The notes under the pieces are model-generated. The model was not told where the DNA came from. It did no database searches and was given only the letters and a program-made list of their open reading frames with translations. From contig NZ_OY762999.1 of NCBI RefSeq assembly GCF_963666665.1, positions 1,493,501 to 1,557,500 on the forward strand: DNA of 64,000 nt. Direction: 5' to 3'. The position numbers were made by a program, and so were the translations under genes. Below are positions 49,992-59,292 of this stretch, piece after piece (positions within the stretch are counted from its first letter, which is position 1; each line of letters starts with the position of its first letter). This stretch comes from Maridesulfovibrio sp. (lineage in GTDB: Bacteria > Desulfobacterota > Desulfovibrionia > Desulfovibrionales > Desulfovibrionaceae).

Positions 49992-50141
49992 AACCAAATA
50001 TTATGGGCTTTTTAATGAACAACTGCTCACATTGCTTAAAAATGAAAGCTTGCTGTCCCGTGCAGCCGTTGCGTTAATATAAGCAGGGCTATCACTTGTC
50101 AACAAAAATCGAAAATAATTCTATAGAAACGGCAACTTCTA

Positions 50142-51503
50142 TTAACCGGACATGGCCGCAAGCAGCTTTTTAAGCTTTGCTTCCATGTCTTCAAAATCCT
50201 TTGCTAAAAGTCGCAAACACGGCTCAATGCCTTTTGCTCCTGAATCACAAACCACATCAATCATCTCCGGCTCGGGATGTTCAGACATGGCCTTACAGGT
50301 ACCCCACTCAAGGGTGTTCTCTTCAGTTCCGGGAATTTCTCCCGGTTCGTCTGCCCTATCAAACCATGCTTCAACAAATCCGCACTCGGCAACAGAAGCC
50401 ATTATCCGTTCATTGAGCCTTAATCCGGCAGCACAAAACACTTTAGAATTTGACTTCCGGGCACAAAGCAGAACTTTGGCAATATGGCTGGAAGCCCCGA
50501 ACTCTGGATGTCCGCAAACCATAACTTCACCTTTGCGGGAACAGGAAACTCTGCCGCTAAAAGCAGCAACATCATTGATATCCCCGGCGTACGGCAGTGC
50601 AACAGCCACATTCATGCGCACTTCAGGGATAAGTTCATTCAATCCCTGCATGCATTCAAGGCGTAAACCGAATTCATGCAGATCAGATAGAATCCCCTGC
50701 TTCATTCCTTCGATCAGCATGGGCGCAAGATGGTTAGGCGGCCCGCTCCCCTCGCCGAGATCAAATCCGGCCCGCAACGCAAGATTGAGGTATTCCTGAG
50801 CCTTGCGCACTGCAGTTACCATATCATAACCTTTTGCCAAACCGGAAGCGATGGTGGCGGAAAGCGTACATCCGGTACCGTGACTATTCTTGGTCTTTAC
50901 CCTTTGCTGCATAAGAGGGATAGGCTGTTGCCCTTGAATGCCCAGCCAATCAGTTGCTGCAACGGAATCAAAGTGTCCACCCTTTACGAGCACAGCCTTC
51001 GGCCCCATTTCCAGCAGAATTTCAATCGCCTTGAACACATCTTCACGGCTCTTGATCTCCATCCCGGTAAAAAGCTCAGCTTCAGGCACATTGGGAGTAA
51101 GCAGCTCTGCCAGCGGAAAAATTTCCTTCATAGCCTCAACGGCATCATCTTTCAGCAGCTTTGCTCCACTGGTTGCCACACATACCGGATCAATGACCAG
51201 CGGAAAATCTTTATCTTTAAGGGTTTCGCCAACAGCTCTGATGATGGGAGCTGAAAAAAGCATCCCGGTCTTAGCGGCCCTAACTTCAATATCACTGCAA
51301 ACCGTTTCAATCTGGAGGGCTACAAACTCAGGAGAGACAGCTTCAATTCCGGTTACTCCGGTCGTATTCTGGGCAGTAAGCGCTGTTATAGCACTGGCCC
51401 CGTAACAACCGGCCATGGAAATAGCTTTAAGGTCGGCCTGAATCCCGGCCCCCCCGCCAGAGTCAGAACCTGCAATAGTCAAAACGCATGGAAGCGGTTT
51501 CAT
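50142..51503 (-). CDS. thiDN: Bifunctional HMP-P kinase / thiamine-phosphate synthase ThiDN
   Basis: 453 residues. The N-terminal 265 are ThiD: LTIAGSDSGGGAGIQADLKA, KTGMLFS, DPVCVATSGAKLL, and KNSHGTGCTLSATIASGLA with the catalytic Cys/anion hole. It phosphorylates HMP-P to HMP-PP. The C-terminal 180 match ThiN (MNVAVALPYAGDINDVAAFSGRVS, ...HPEFGASSHIAKVLL), which couples HMP-PP to the thiazole phosphate in place of ThiE. No TPP riboswitch motif is visible upstream. Confidence 0.88.
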   Translation of the reverse strand: MKPLPCVLTIAGSDSGGGAGIQADLKAISMAGCYGASAITALTAQNTTGVTGIEAVSPEFVALQIETVCSDIEVRAAKTGMLFSAPIIRAVGETLKDKDFPLVIDPVCVATSGAKLLKDDAVEAMKEIFPLAELLTPNVPEAELFTGMEIKSREDVFKAIEILLEMGPKAVLVKGGHFDSVAATDWLGIQGQQPIPLMQQRVKTKNSHGTGCTLSATIASGLAKGYDMVTAVRKAQEYLNLALRAGFDLGEGSGPPNHLAPMLIEGMKQGILSDLHEFGLRLECMQGLNELIPEVRMNVAVALPYAGDINDVAAFSGRVSCSRKGEVMVCGHPEFGASSHIAKVLLCARKSNSKVFCAAGLRLNERIMASVAECGFVEAWFDRADEPGEIPGTEENTLEWGTCKAMSEHPEPEMIDVVCDSGAKGIEPCLRLLAKDFEDMEAKLKKLLAAMSG

Positions 51504-51665
51504 TATGCCTCCTTGGGCAATTTTTATAATTTTGATTTGGGGATTTTACCCACCGACCACCTTCGGGTCAACATTTGCTATTCTTGCAGATTAAACATTA
51601 ACCTACTCTTGAAATAACGCATTTAGTTCCTTGCCAGCTGCAGGGTTCGGCTATATGTATGCCCC

Positions 51666-53576
51666 ATGACAAAAAGCATTATCGCAAAAAGGCAGCCCCA
51701 GCCTCAATTCCTGCCCATGACCAGAAAGGAAATGGACAAGCTGGGCTGGGAGAGACCTGACATTATTCTAGTATCCGGCGACAGCTATATCGACCATCCA
51801 AGCTTCGGCATCCCGCTGCTGGGACGGGTCCTTTCCGCACACGGCTTCAAAGTAGCCATAGTCTGCCAGCCGGACTGGAATGACCCCAAAGCTCTGGAAG
51901 AACTGGGACGCCCGCGCCTATATGCCGGAGTATCGGCCGGAGCACTGGATTCTATGGTCGCCCACTATACATCTTTCCGCAAAAAAAGAAGCGATGATGC
52001 ATACACCCCCGGCGGCAAGGCCGGAGCACGCCCCAACCGGGCCTGTATCATATATACAAACCTGATCAAAAAAGCCTTCAAGGGACTTCCGGTAATCATC
52101 GGTGGCATTGAGGCTTCCCTCAGGCGAATTTCCCATTACGATTTCTGGACCGATAAAATCCGCAAACCGATCCTAATGGACAGCAAAGCCGATCTGCTGG
52201 TCTACGGTATGGGCGAGCGGGCCATGCTTGATGCTGCGCTCCGCCTTTCCGAAGCTGAAGAGCCTTCCGCTGCGGTCCTGAAAGAGATTCCCGGTACAGC
52301 CTTCATGGGCAGTCCGGAAGACGTCGCTTCCGAACCAGAATTAATCGAACTGCCCTCGCATCAGGAAATCGTTGACGAATCCAATCAGCTGATGACCGCC
52401 ACCCTCGCCCTTGAAGAGCAGGTACACTTCGGTGATTCATGGGCCATCCAACCGGTTGATAACCGTCATGTTATCATCACCCCGCCCTCGCAATATCTTT
52501 CCACCGAAGAACTGGACTGGCTGTACAGTCTTCCATATGCCCGACTACCCCACCCTATTTATAAAGATAAAGGGCGCATTCCGGCTGCGGACATGATTGA
52601 ATTCAGCATCACTTCCCATCGTGGTTGCGGCGGTGGCTGCTCATTCTGCTCAATCGCCATGCATCAGGGACGGCACATACGCTCCCGGAGCAGAAAGTCG
52701 ATCATGGATGAACTTAAACGCATGCAGGAGCATCCTGATTTCAGAGGTTCTGTTTCCGATATCGGCGGCCCCAGCGCCAACATGTGGAATGCTAACTGCA
52801 CACTCGAAAGGGGTAAATGCAAACGCAAAAGCTGCCTCGTACCCAAGGTCTGCCCCAATTTCAAATATGACCAGAAGGCCAACCTCAAACTTTTACGTGA
52901 CGCGCAGAAAATGGACGGCATCAAACATGTGCGTGTAGCCAGCGGTGTGCGTTATGACTTGGGGCAAAAAGACAAGACCAGCCTAAAAGATATTTTCAAG
53001 GAATTCGTCGGAGGACAGCTGAAAGTCGCCCCGGAACACATTGCGCCTTCCGTACTCAAGCATATGCGCAAACCGGACCTGCCCATCTTTGAAAGCTTTC
53101 TGGAAATGTTCGCCGCAGAGTCAAAAAAAGCAGGCAAGGAACAATATGTCATCCCTTACCTAATGAGTGCCTTCCCCGGCTGCACAGATAATGACATGCG
53201 CCATCTTGCTTCATGGCTGGCCGCAAGAGGCTGGAAACCTCGTCAGGTGCAATGCTTTATTCCGACACCGGGCACTGTTGCAACCGCCATGTTCTATTGC
53301 GAAACCGATCCTGCGGGCAATAAAATTTACGTAGCAAAAACAGATGCGCAACGCTTGAAGCAGCACCGCATCCTCATTCCTGATCCGGGCCGTGACCCAC
53401 GGGCAGGCAAACAAGGCAAAAAGAGACCCCCTTCCGAAAGGGCACAAGATTCCAGCCCTAAAAAGGGAAAGAAAAGCACTAAGCGTTATGACGGTCCGAA
53501 AGCTTCTGGCGAAAGCAAAAAGTTTAACCGCAAAGACGACGGCAAAAGGTTTACCAAGAAGAAAAAAACGAAGTAA
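51666..53576 (+). CDS. YgiQ-family radical SAM protein
   Basis: 636 residues, usual for the family. N-terminal region WERPDIILVSGDSYIDHPSFGIPLLGRVL, then the radical SAM cluster HRGCGGGCSFCSIAMHQGR (CxxxCxxC) near residue 320, and a Lys-rich C-terminal tail (last 80 residues). These proteins bind a 4Fe-4S cluster and SAM; their substrate is not established. The tail suggests nucleic-acid contact. A monocistronic gene. Confidence 0.9.
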   Translation: MTKSIIAKRQPQPQFLPMTRKEMDKLGWERPDIILVSGDSYIDHPSFGIPLLGRVLSAHGFKVAIVCQPDWNDPKALEELGRPRLYAGVSAGALDSMVAHYTSFRKKRSDDAYTPGGKAGARPNRACIIYTNLIKKAFKGLPVIIGGIEASLRRISHYDFWTDKIRKPILMDSKADLLVYGMGERAMLDAALRLSEAEEPSAAVLKEIPGTAFMGSPEDVASEPELIELPSHQEIVDESNQLMTATLALEEQVHFGDSWAIQPVDNRHVIITPPSQYLSTEELDWLYSLPYARLPHPIYKDKGRIPAADMIEFSITSHRGCGGGCSFCSIAMHQGRHIRSRSRKSIMDELKRMQEHPDFRGSVSDIGGPSANMWNANCTLERGKCKRKSCLVPKVCPNFKYDQKANLKLLRDAQKMDGIKHVRVASGVRYDLGQKDKTSLKDIFKEFVGGQLKVAPEHIAPSVLKHMRKPDLPIFESFLEMFAAESKKAGKEQYVIPYLMSAFPGCTDNDMRHLASWLAARGWKPRQVQCFIPTPGTVATAMFYCETDPAGNKIYVAKTDAQRLKQHRILIPDPGRDPRAGKQGKKRPPSERAQDSSPKKGKKSTKRYDGPKASGESKKFNRKDDGKRFTKKKKTK

Positions 53577-53646
53577 TTCCTGTTGGAAACAGGAGGCAAT
53601 TGATATACGATAATCCTTAACCTGAACTTCAACAGCGGATTATTCT

Positions 53647-55077
53647 ATGAGCTCAGAATCATTTGCCAACCTGTGCATTTTTCACATCATGGACGGACTG
53701 CGGGACGGACTTTCCCACTTTTCATCCAATAGCCGTACAGCCCTTGTTTATGCGGTGACTCCTGATGATCCTTTGCGTATCTATGATCCGCAGGACCTGT
53801 TAAGGGACCACCAGCCCAAGCTCAAGGAATACTACTTTGACTCCGAGGACTGGCGCAAAGGCGGCAACCATGATGACAACACAAAACTCATAGAAGTTGT
53901 CCGCACCAAGGACCTTGCCCTTGCAGGGCTGATCACCTGCAGTGCCCGCGCCAGCAGCATCTTCTACCAATGCTGGTTTACCGAGCAGCATCCGAATATG
54001 TGTTCCATCGGCCCCACTGAGAGTTGGATGGAATATGCGGCACTGCTGCTCTCGCAGGATTTCGCCACCCAGAATATTCTGCGAATAGACAGTTCAGGTC
54101 ACCTTCTTCGTGAATACTCCACTCATGCCGTACGCGATTACATTGTTGACCAACGCAACCGCATCATGGGCTGGGACACACAACTGCGTGTTTACCCCAT
54201 TCTAGACGCAGTACTGGGAATTTCCAAAACCCGCGAAGAAGGAGCATGGGCTCGCGGAGAGCTGATTTTCATTGAGCCTTCAGAACTTGACTCAATCAAA
54301 TACATGGCCAAGTTCCCCGAAAACGAAAGACCATCTCTCAAAAACCATAAACATGTCCGTAAATTACTTCAGTCCGTTGAAAGTTCAAGCCGTAAACTGG
54401 TTTCTGACGGCAAATGTATAGTCGGAATCGCAGCAATCCCACCAACAGGCAATTCCATTTCCGCACAGTTCAAAGGCGATTGGGGAATGCTCTATCTCGG
54501 AACTGAAACTGTATGCAGCTTTGCGGATGCCAAATTTTCTTCCACCAACTACAAGCCCAACCTTGTTCATCTAGAAGAATTCCTTCTGGAGCAGGACTTG
54601 AGTGCAGATACGCGTCACAGTCTTTTCCAGCTGGTTACCCAGATGATTACCACGGCAAACCATCGCAGCCACGGTTGCACGCTGGTTATCGACTTTAATG
54701 ATGCTCCGGTAACCATTGCCGGGCAAACCATTGAAGCACCGCTTGACCTGCGTGAACCGGAAATACGCGGCCTTGCCCGTTCATTAACCAGACTGGATGG
54801 AGCGGTCCATATCTGTAAGGACTTGAAACTGCACGGTTTTGCATGTCTTTTGGACGGTAAAGCCGTATCCGGTGAGAACCGGGCCAGAGGAGCACGCTTT
54901 AACTCCGCACTGAGATTTACCGCCGAACACGATAACCTGATAGTTATCGTCGTGTCCTCAGACAAACCGGTTTCGATAATTCAACGCGGAGTCGAACTTA
55001 CGGCCGTCTGTGAGTGGAAGCAACTTTTTGCCTGTGTCACAACTCCACCTGCTTTTAAAGACTGGAATATGGAGTAA
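53647..55077 (+). CDS. Protein with a DisA-like (DAC) nucleotide-cyclase domain
   Basis: 476 residues. The N-terminal 270 are a domain I do not recognise. The C-terminal part has the DisA_N/DAC pattern: RSLTRLDGAVHICKDLKLHGFACLLDG (DGA at about 384-386) and ARGARFNSALRFTAEHDNLIVIVVSSDKPVSIIQRG. Canonical diadenylate cyclases have DGA and RHR; the DGA is kept but RHR reads RFN (about 417-419). It may be an inactive sensor-type DAC domain or an enzyme with changed specificity for c-di-AMP or related nucleotides. No membrane segment. Confidence 0.75.
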   Translation: MSSESFANLCIFHIMDGLRDGLSHFSSNSRTALVYAVTPDDPLRIYDPQDLLRDHQPKLKEYYFDSEDWRKGGNHDDNTKLIEVVRTKDLALAGLITCSARASSIFYQCWFTEQHPNMCSIGPTESWMEYAALLLSQDFATQNILRIDSSGHLLREYSTHAVRDYIVDQRNRIMGWDTQLRVYPILDAVLGISKTREEGAWARGELIFIEPSELDSIKYMAKFPENERPSLKNHKHVRKLLQSVESSSRKLVSDGKCIVGIAAIPPTGNSISAQFKGDWGMLYLGTETVCSFADAKFSSTNYKPNLVHLEEFLLEQDLSADTRHSLFQLVTQMITTANHRSHGCTLVIDFNDAPVTIAGQTIEAPLDLREPEIRGLARSLTRLDGAVHICKDLKLHGFACLLDGKAVSGENRARGARFNSALRFTAEHDNLIVIVVSSDKPVSIIQRGVELTAVCEWKQLFACVTTPPAFKDWNME

Positions 55078-55369
55078 TTGCTTGAGAAAACTACTTTTTA
55101 TGCTCGTTTTTCTAGTGTAGAATGACAAGTCCTCTAAGATATTAACTATTCTGACTGCATTCTTTTATTATGCCAGAATAGACCTAATATCTTTTTTATG
55201 TTATATTCTAACATCATTGATTAAAGTTACATATGTTTCAAAATTCATATATTTAACGCTTGATTATCATAAAGTGTTAGTGCAAAACCAAACTCAATTA
55301 AATTATTCCAACATTAAAGAACAGATAATCCAGAATTAATTACTTTGACCTAAATTTAAATTCAAATAA
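55078..55369. other. AT-rich gap before the solute-binding gene
   Basis: 292 bases, strongly AT-rich with several TATAAT-like strings but no convincing paired -35/-10, no hairpin terminator and no open frame. I see nothing more in it. Confidence 0.4.
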
Positions 55370-56290
55370 ATGAGCAGAAATCAAGCAACTCTTATATATG
55401 CCGCAGTTTTTCTTCTCGCTGCCACATATTCCTTCCCTGCATCAGCTGCAGAGAAACTGATCGTTGCTGTTTCCACAACAAAAAACGCAGTTGAAAAATA
55501 CGACAATCTCCCTGAATCTGCCAAATCGGTCCCTCTTTCATACAAACATCTTCCTCCGGAAATTAAGACCAGATGCGTTGCCAGCCTGATGATCTTGAAA
55601 AACGCCCTCAAACTTGGGGGAATTGATGCGCAACTAAATTTCAAACAAACTCCCAACGCCAGACGTGAAGAAGATGAGCTGATCAAAGGATATGCTGTCG
55701 TAAGCTCGCATCTATTCAACCTCAGTTCTATTGAACATCTCAAATATAAAGACAAAATATATGTCAGCGACCCGGTTATCGAAGATGGAGAATTTGAAAA
55801 AGGGATTTTCTGTCTTCCCGGTAACCACAAAGTCCTGAATGTCCGTACGATTGAAGACCTGAAAAAGGCAGGCAAACCCTTAATCGGGATTCACTGGTCC
55901 AACGAATGTCAAACCTTGAATGATATGGGGATAAATGAAATCGAGAAAGGCCCTACCAAGGACTGTCTCTTCAGAATGCTCAAGGCTGGACGTGCTGACT
56001 GGATTCCGCTGGGATTTCATAATTCAAAAGACCTGAGCGTTACCCGCCACGGAATAACCCTGGTCCCTGTTAAAGGAATAAAATTCTCCTTAACCGAAAG
56101 CAGGCACTTTATAGTATCTAAACAGCATCCAGAAGGCGAAAAGGTATTCAACGCCCTACAGATAGGCATAAAAAAGATGCGCCAAGACGGATTAATTAAA
56201 AAGATGCTTACACAAGGCGGATTCTACTGCAAAGCCACTAAGGATTGGAAAATACTAAACAGCAAAAATTTTCTCGCAAAAAATAGATGA
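55370..56290 (+). CDS. Periplasmic solute-binding-like protein
   Basis: 306 residues. Signal peptide (basic N-terminus, IYAAVFLLAATYSFPASAAE, cleavage near 27). The rest shows the two-lobe pattern of family 3 extracellular solute-binding proteins (EKLIVAVSTTKNAVEKYDNLP..., KGYAVVSSHLF, IEDLKKAGKPLIGIHWSNECQTLNDMG, HFIVSKQHPEGEKVFNALQIGIKKMRQDG). No transporter genes are adjacent, so it may be a stand-alone sensor or transporter partner. Ligand unknown. The stop is within the terminator. Confidence 0.72.
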   Translation: MSRNQATLIYAAVFLLAATYSFPASAAEKLIVAVSTTKNAVEKYDNLPESAKSVPLSYKHLPPEIKTRCVASLMILKNALKLGGIDAQLNFKQTPNARREEDELIKGYAVVSSHLFNLSSIEHLKYKDKIYVSDPVIEDGEFEKGIFCLPGNHKVLNVRTIEDLKKAGKPLIGIHWSNECQTLNDMGINEIEKGPTKDCLFRMLKAGRADWIPLGFHNSKDLSVTRHGITLVPVKGIKFSLTESRHFIVSKQHPEGEKVFNALQIGIKKMRQDGLIKKMLTQGGFYCKATKDWKILNSKNFLAKNR

Positions 56291-56320
56291 GGCCGGAGAT
56301 GATCCGGCCTCATTTCTTTT
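56287..56320. terminator. Bidirectional terminator
   Basis: 10-bp stem TGAGGCCGGA/TCCGGCCTCA with GATGA loop, then TTTCTTTT. It lies between the ends of the solute-binding gene and ilvN, which converge. Confidence 0.85.
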
Positions 56321-56321
56321 G

Positions 56322-56594
56322 TTAAAGCTGACTTAAAACTTCTGTGAGCGGATGTCCTTCAACCTGCTCAACTTTCAAGACATCGTACAATTTATCCAGT
56401 TGGAGCATGATCTGCTCAAGCTTGCTGTCATCGGCAACTGTAAGGATCATCCTGCTCTGTCCGCCATCTCCGACTGGACCGCAAATAATTCCCTCAAGGT
56501 TAAAATTACGACGGGAAAAAAGTCCGGTAATCTGACTCATTACCCCCGCATGGTTACGTACCAACAGATCAATAACAAAATTATGTTTACACAT
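56322..56594 (-). CDS. ilvN: Acetolactate synthase small (regulatory) subunit
   Basis: 90 residues, a short IlvN/IlvH form with one ACT domain: VIDLLVRNHAGVMSQITGLFSRRNFNLEGI. It binds valine for feedback inhibition and stimulates the large subunit. ATG 56594 with AGGAGG six bases upstream; two bases after the ilvB stop, so co-transcribed. Confidence 0.92.
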   Translation of the reverse strand: MCKHNFVIDLLVRNHAGVMSQITGLFSRRNFNLEGIICGPVGDGGQSRMILTVADDSKLEQIMLQLDKLYDVLKVEQVEGHPLTEVLSQL

Positions 56595-56596
56595 GA

Positions 56597-58261
56597 CTAG
56601 CCTCCTATCATTTCCCTGTTGGCGCACTCAGGCGGAACCATGGGGAGAACTTTGTTTTCAAAATTAATGGGAATATTAATTACGCACGGGCCGTCCTGCC
56701 CCAAAACCTTGCGCAGGAACAATTCGGGATTTTCCTGCTCGCCAAGATCAAACGAGGGAAGACCGAATCCTCTGGCAATAGAGGCAAAGTCAGGATTGCT
56801 TTCAAATGTTGATGCAAAGAAACGCTCTTCAAAGAACAGTTCCTGCTGCTGGCGAACCAGCCCCAAACGGTTGTTATTCATAATCAGAATCTTGACGTTC
56901 AAGCGCTGCTCGGCAAGGGTGGCAAGTTCCTGAATATTCATAAGAAAAGAACCGTCACCACTAACACAGACAACCTTCTTGTCCGGCTTGGCCAAGGCCG
57001 CACCAATTGCGTTAGGTAAACCGAATCCCATAGTCCCGAGACCACCAGAAGTCAGCAACGTCCGGGGCTTACGGAAGGGATAACCTTGTGCAACCCACAT
57101 TTGATGCTGGCCTACATCAGTGGTGATAATGGCGTCCTCAGGAAGAGTTTCCCCCATTACCCGAATCAAATTGAGCGGATGAAAAGTATCCTGCTCATCA
57201 GGACGGAGATCAGGATACATCATGCGGATGGAAGCAATGCGAGCACTCCAGCCGATCCTGATTGAAGCCTCAACCTTTTCAACAAGCTCGTGCAGAACAT
57301 GTCCAACATCACCAACGATGGAAAGATTGGAAGACTTGATTTTACCGATTTCAGAACGGTCAATATCAATATGCAGGATATCAGCATGTTTGCAGAATTC
57401 GCAGGCTTTACCAATTGCCCGGTCATCGAAACGAACACCCAGTGCAATAATCAAATCGGCCTCTTCCATAACCATATTGGTGGAACGGGAACCGTGCATG
57501 CCGAGCATACCCAGATAATTAGGATCACCATGAGGAAATGCGCCGAGCCCCATAAGCGTGGTTACAACCGGAATGGAATTCCTGCGCGCAAACTTAAGCA
57601 GATCAGCAGAAGCATCAGCCGCAACAACGCCACCCCCGGCATATATGATCGGCCTGCGGGATTTATTGATCATGCTCACGGCCTTTTCAATCAGCTTTCC
57701 ATCACCCTCAGCTCTCTCCGGTTTCTTACGGGCACTACATGGAATTTCGGAAATCTCGATAATTTCCTTCTGAACATCCTTGGGGATATCAACTACTACA
57801 GGACCGGGCCTGCCGGACTCTGCAAGCCTGAAAGCTTCGGGAATAATCTCCAGCAGATCGGCTGCGGACTGAACCAGAAAATTATGTTTGGTAATAGGAA
57901 TGGTCAGGCCGTAGGTATCAACTTCCTGAAAAGCATCTGTACCGATGAGAGTACTGGTTACCTGACCGGTAATTGCGACCATGGGAATGGAATCAAGCCT
58001 TGCATCAGCAATAGCGGTGAGTAGATTGGTCACGCCGGGACCGGAAGTGCCCATACATACGGCAGCCTTTCCGGTAGTACGAGCCATACCTTGAGCCATA
58101 AACCCGGCACCCTGCTCATGGCGGGCAAGAATATGCTTGATCGAACTATCCCTTAAGGCATCGTAGATGGGCAGGTTGGAACCACCGGGGATACCGCATA
58201 CAATTTCAATCCCCTGTTGTTCCAAGAGTTTAATAACCAATTTAGCACCGCTGATTTCCAT
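56597..58261 (-). CDS. ilvB: Acetolactate synthase large (catalytic) subunit
   Basis: 554 residues from ATG 58261 with GAGGG seven bases upstream (a longer frame from 58381 runs through the attenuator and is not used). The TPP enzyme makes acetolactate or acetohydroxybutyrate, the first common step to Val, Leu, Ile. Seen: catalytic Glu region LARHEQGAGFMAQG, FAD/central domain GVRFDDRAIG, and the TPP motif GDGSFLMNIQELATL...NNNRLG. Expression is probably controlled by the upstream leader-peptide attenuator. Confidence 0.96.
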   Translation of the reverse strand: MEISGAKLVIKLLEQQGIEIVCGIPGGSNLPIYDALRDSSIKHILARHEQGAGFMAQGMARTTGKAAVCMGTSGPGVTNLLTAIADARLDSIPMVAITGQVTSTLIGTDAFQEVDTYGLTIPITKHNFLVQSAADLLEIIPEAFRLAESGRPGPVVVDIPKDVQKEIIEISEIPCSARKKPERAEGDGKLIEKAVSMINKSRRPIIYAGGGVVAADASADLLKFARRNSIPVVTTLMGLGAFPHGDPNYLGMLGMHGSRSTNMVMEEADLIIALGVRFDDRAIGKACEFCKHADILHIDIDRSEIGKIKSSNLSIVGDVGHVLHELVEKVEASIRIGWSARIASIRMMYPDLRPDEQDTFHPLNLIRVMGETLPEDAIITTDVGQHQMWVAQGYPFRKPRTLLTSGGLGTMGFGLPNAIGAALAKPDKKVVCVSGDGSFLMNIQELATLAEQRLNVKILIMNNNRLGLVRQQQELFFEERFFASTFESNPDFASIARGFGLPSFDLGEQENPELFLRKVLGQDGPCVINIPINFENKVLPMVPPECANREMIGG

Positions 58262-58292
58262 TTTCGCACCCTCACAATTTCCAGATGATAAT

Positions 58293-58327
58293 AAAAAACC
58301 CCCCACCGGCTGAGCCGGTGGGGGGTT
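58293..58327 (-). terminator. ilv attenuator terminator
   Basis: Strong stem AACCCCCCACCGGCT / AGCCGGTGGGGGGTT followed on the minus strand by TTTTTT, between the leader peptide and ilvB. The leader segment GAGCCGGAGGG overlapping the end of the peptide can pair with CCC..CCGGCTC of the first arm, giving the alternative antiterminator. Confidence 0.88.
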
Positions 58328-58358
58328 ACAACTACACTTTGTGAATGTAAACTGCTGC

Positions 58359-58478
58359 TTACAACCTTCCCTCCGGCTCAATTAAGCCTCGCACGACCAC
58401 GACAGAAATCACGACCATCACCACGTTGGTGACGGTTGCGACGACGGCGTTCATATGGTTGAGGGTAGATAGTAGCAT
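58359..58478 (-). CDS. ilv leader peptide
   Basis: 39 codons from ATG 58478 (or 31 from ATG 58454). Eleven Val, two Ile and five Leu, with Val-rich runs VVMVVISVVVV. When charged Val/Leu/Ile tRNA is scarce the ribosome stalls there and favours the antiterminator; otherwise the terminator at 58293-58327 stops transcription before ilvB. The classical ilv-type attenuation layout. Confidence 0.85.
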   Translation of the reverse strand: MLLSTLNHMNAVVATVTNVVMVVISVVVVRGLIEPEGRL

Positions 58479-58578
58479 TTCAGTTCTTCTCTAAAAAAAT
58501 CCGTAAAAATTTAAAACGTTCAAAAAACAATAGTCCAACTATAATCCATACGCAAGCACTTTTTTAAATAAATGCAAG

Positions 58579-59292
58579 TCAGGTACGCATCTTATATAGT
58601 CCAACCCACCCACTTTTAAATCCCAGCAAAGAAAAACTTACTTTAAACAATGCTGCACTAACCAGATTTAATAGAAGCATCGGCAGATCGTTCTTCTTTA
58701 CTAGTAGGCTACGATCATTCTTTACCCGAAACGGACTTTTCCGGAAACGGATATCTTTAAGTTTAAGACGATACTTTGATGTAAATCCTACTTGCTCATC
58801 CGCACCACTGTAGAAATTCTTTATCCCCTGCGGATAATACGGCTTCTGGTGATCCAGATCCAGCCAGAAATGTGGATGCAGCATAGGGGTGGCAATCAGT
58901 AACAAACCACCCGGTTTCAGATGAGCCAGATAGCCGTCAATAAATTCTACAAGACCTGCAAAATCAAAATGCTCGATGATGTGCGAAAGCACGATGAAAT
59001 CGAATTTATCCGAACTGTGTCGCTCTGCGAACTCATCAAGGGTAACAACAGTCAAACCGCGCTTACAGCATTCACGCACCTGAAATTCATTTTTCTCAAC
59101 TCCGAGAATATTGCTGAACCCCTGAGCCCGCAGAAAATCGGTCTTTCCGCCCCGACCGCAACCAACCTCAAGGATACGCATATTACGGTCAAGCGGCGCG
59201 AGAATTTTATCCCACTGCTTCATTTCGTGGCGGGAAAATTCCTTGGTCAGCCCGCGCAATTTCTTTCTTAATTCGGGACTAGCGGTCAGCAC
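58579..59292 (-). CDS. Class I SAM methyltransferase
   Basis: 237 residues from GTG 59292, with GGAGGG upstream, overlapping the end of the glycosyltransferase gene by 14 bases. SAM loop ILEVGCGRGGKTDFL (motif I), DFIVLSHIIEHF (post-I/motif IV), LKPGGLLLIATP (motif VI). Resembles methyltransferases that act on sugar chains. Co-transcribed with the glycosyltransferase, so a role in modifying the same surface glycan is likely. Confidence 0.82.
   Translation of the reverse strand: MLTASPELRKKLRGLTKEFSRHEMKQWDKILAPLDRNMRILEVGCGRGGKTDFLRAQGFSNILGVEKNEFQVRECCKRGLTVVTLDEFAERHSSDKFDFIVLSHIIEHFDFAGLVEFIDGYLAHLKPGGLLLIATPMLHPHFWLDLDHQKPYYPQGIKNFYSGADEQVGFTSKYRLKLKDIRFRKSPFRVKNDRSLLVKKNDLPMLLLNLVSAALFKVSFSLLGFKSGWVGLYKMRT

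Noticed and set aside
51504..51665. Possible TPP riboswitch before thiDN
   Set aside because: Neither CUGAGA nor the conserved 3' pyrimidine-sensor strings are present on the thiDN strand.
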